Source: Pithys albifrons albifrons (taxonomy: Eukaryota > Chordata > Aves > Passeriformes > Thamnophilidae). Taken from it: a DNA stretch of 64,000 nucleotides. Location: contig NC_092485.1 of NCBI RefSeq assembly GCF_047495875.1, forward strand, positions 3,978,890-4,042,889, in the 5' to 3' direction. Position numbers and translations under genes: made by a program. Under the pieces are notes generated by a model. It saw nothing but the letters and a program-made list of their open reading frames with translations. It was not told the origin of the DNA and did no database searches. This document shows positions 61,797 to 64,000 of this stretch, in pieces. Each line of letters opens with the position of its first letter. Position 1 is the stretch's first letter.

Positions 61797-61935
61797 GTGA
61801 TGCTTTCATGGACTCAGAGGGGGAGATGCTTCTTCAGGGTATTCTCCAGAGATGCTCTCATGGACTGAGAAGGGAGAGGCTTCTCTGGGATACCTCTGAG
61901 AGGTGCTCTCATGACCTGAGAAGGGAAAGTTTTGT
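61797..61935. repeat. Imperfect minisatellite, about 52-bp unit
   Basis: Units centred on tgct(t/c)tcatggact(c/g)aga begin at 61801, 61853 and 61904, spaced 52 and 51 bases apart. Each is followed by a gggagatgcttct- or gggagaggcttct-like block. A weaker partial copy may precede them. The copies have diverged by several substitutions. Confidence 0.75.
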
Positions 61936-64000
61936 GCCTGCACAGCCCTGGCAGGAGCTGGCATTGCTGCTTCTCCAGCAGCCTGGCTTAGAGAGGCTAT
62001 TAAGAAGCTGTTTCAAGTGCAGTCTAAGAGGGAAGCTAAAGTGACCAATAAAGTATCTCTTTAGCACTTGTAGAGGCTTTGGGATCCTCTTACAAATCAA
62101 AGCATGCAGGTGGCCTCCAGGTGTGGGAGCAAGAACCACAAACAGCTTTAATGAGGCCACGGAGCATCATTCCCAGCTCTTCCGTGGTGGCAAAGGCAAA
62201 GGGGAGTGTGTTTTATCTTGTAGAGTCTGTGACTGTAATGATGGTACAAGTTCTCCAGAATGAAAAAAGGGACAATCTGGGGAAAAGGACCTTCTGGGCT
62301 GGCTCATTCCCAAAGATCCAGGAGCATCTAGAGCTGCTCATGCTGCTTGCCTGCTAATTGCAGTTGGCTGTAACTGATTTAGAAAGTGATGGCCTTAGGG
62401 AGCTGAGATTGTTGTTTGTGTTTGTCTGGGATTAAATACAGATGGAATTAAAATGAAGGGAGAAAAAAAAAACAACAAACCACAACTTGATTCAGGGAGG
62501 AAGCTTTGATGGCAATAAACTCCTGCTGGGGGAGGAGAAGGGGTGGCTGCTGCGGTCGCCTGGGCTGGGTTTCGGTAGCAATCCCATGGAAGCACTTGGG
62601 GAAACAATAAAAGGGTAGAGACAGAAATAGAAAGCAAAAAGATAAGTGGACTCTGATGAAAGGAGTCATATTAATAATGAAAACTGGAGGTTTTGAAGCT
62701 GCTTTAGAATAAATTTTCAAGGCATGAAGCCTCTCGGGACAAGGCTCTTTGGCAGCTGGCTCAGCCCTTTGGTTGAGTCACAAACCACAGGAGTCCAGAT
62801 GCAGAGACCAGGACCAGGCTCTGGAAGCACAAAGTGCAGGAAGAGACAGGGAAATACCTGGTGTGTTGGAATCACCAGGCCCCAGGACTCCCACACCAGC
62901 AAAACTGGAGTCTCGTGCTCCTGGGTTGCTACAAGATTTCTTTGCAGTTGAGTGCAAACCATGACACAACTAATAAATCATGACAGGGACAAAATAGGAG
63001 GTCTGAAATCCTCAGCAGATTCCATCATGCAGATGTCTGGATGGGGAGAGGGGGCTGTGTGAGTTGGTGCCACAGGAAGGGAAAGGCAAGGAGGAGCTCA
63101 GCTCCTCTCATCTGAGCAGTGGCATCGTGCAGAGAGGCTGCAGCACTTGCCAGCACTCACTCACTGGGAAAATCTGTCCTGGGAGGGAACTTTTCATATC
63201 AGTTCTGTCTCTTGGCTCAGTTTATAGCTCTTACTCTAAAAGCTTCAGGAACATCTGATGCTTGATCTCTTTTTAGTGAGAGAAATTCAAGTAATTTACC
63301 TTGTTAGAAACTTCAGCTTTGGGGCCAGGAGGGGTGGAAGCTGGGAACATCAGCACTCAGTCTTGTCCTTCAGGTTATTTAAAAGCTGTCTGGAGGTGAA
63401 GTTGAGCAGCTCCCTTTCCTTCCAACACCTCTTCCTGCCCCCTTTCACCACCTCTGACACTTCTTACTGACTGGCTGCAAATCTCCTGCCAGTGCTCATT
63501 AACACAAATGCAAAGACTCCTGAGACTCCTGGTCTGTGTGGAGACACTTCCACCATCCTCTGGCAAAATAGAGGATGAGAAATCACCCAGTTCCCTGGGA
63601 TGAGGCTTTGATGTAGTTTTATCACCTGTGAGCTGGTGGCAGAAGTCACTGGAGTGCTTTTGGACTGGTGGGTGCTGGCAGTGGTGCCCCACTCTGGGTT
63701 GCCCCTGCATTCTCAGTTGTCCATTGCTGGATGTGAAATGGAGAAAATGAGCAAGAACATCCAGACCCCACTGAGCTGCCTCCAGCTCCTCTCATCAGCT
63801 CCCCAACAGACCTTTAAGATGCCTGGTTTTGGGAAGGCATGGGGGATAGAGAGGAATTTGGGTTGGATCTAAGGCAGAGAGACCACAGAGCAGTCAACAG
63901 AGATTTATGTGTTGCTGGCATTCTATTCTGGGGAGTTGAGCAGGCAGAATTTCCCCAATTTCTGCCTAAAAGCTGCAATAATTACTCTGAGATATGATTA

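Larger units (their letters stand above)
31306..64000 (+). other. PLXNA2: Large PLXNA2 intron, continuing beyond the window
   Basis: At least 32.7 kb of non-coding DNA follow the second coding exon. I looked for the next plexin exon (end of Sema, then the PSI cysteine cluster) and did not see it on the + strand. I also saw no other gene on either strand. The interval holds about ten CR1 fragments, the 57-bp minisatellite at 50.1 kb, smaller tandem repeats at 52.4, 53.7 and 61.8 kb, and several AT-rich blocks that look like regulatory elements. Open frames reported by simple translation here are short, fall in repeats or start at non-ATG codons. A small exon of 100 bases or so could still have been overlooked by eye. 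Confidence 0.75.

Overview
The window is vertebrate genomic DNA, almost certainly from a bird. It is intron-rich and low in coding density. It carries about fourteen fragments of CR1 non-LTR retrotransposons, the dominant interspersed repeat of birds, several with the typical 3' tail in which short 'attctatga'-like words repeat. It has one CpG island and one unmistakable protein-coding gene, PLXNA2 (plexin-A2), on the + strand. The source looks like a neognath bird; I cannot name the species.

Layout. Bases 1-7640 are upstream DNA with no recognised gene, apart from one exon-like segment with good splice signals (1678-1828). Bases 7640-8560 form a CpG island that probably holds the PLXNA2 promoter and a non-coding first exon, with GTGAGT donors at 8231 and 8285. 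Bases 8285-28488 would then be a roughly 20 kb first intron. The first coding exon is 28489-29743, with the ATG at 28556. It encodes the signal peptide and most of the Sema domain (396 codons). A 1.4 kb intron follows, then a second coding exon at 31123-31305 (61 codons). Both coding junctions are phase 0 with canonical GT/AG sites. From 31306 to the end is more than 32.7 kb of intron; I could not find the next PLXNA2 exon in it.

The gene product is the start of a semaphorin receptor: a cleavable signal peptide and the cysteine-rich, N-glycosylated Sema propeller. The rest (PSI, IPT, transmembrane and GAP domains) must lie beyond base 64000.

Outside the exons the most unusual structure is a 57-bp minisatellite at 50074-50472. 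It has seven indel-free copies, and every copy carries a pyrimidine tract ending in CAG or TAG, like a 3' splice site in the PLXNA2 sense direction. Because 57 is a multiple of three, it also creates long open frames on both strands. Other points of interest are a start-stop ATGTGA just upstream of the PLXNA2 start codon, a 19-bp duplication that doubles a splice-donor sequence (53739-53776), inverted CR1 pairs inside the large intron, and several AT-rich blocks with homeodomain- or ONECUT-like words that look like regulatory elements. I did not find a clearly new multi-gene system. No tRNA, rRNA, CRISPR array or intact mobile element was recognised.
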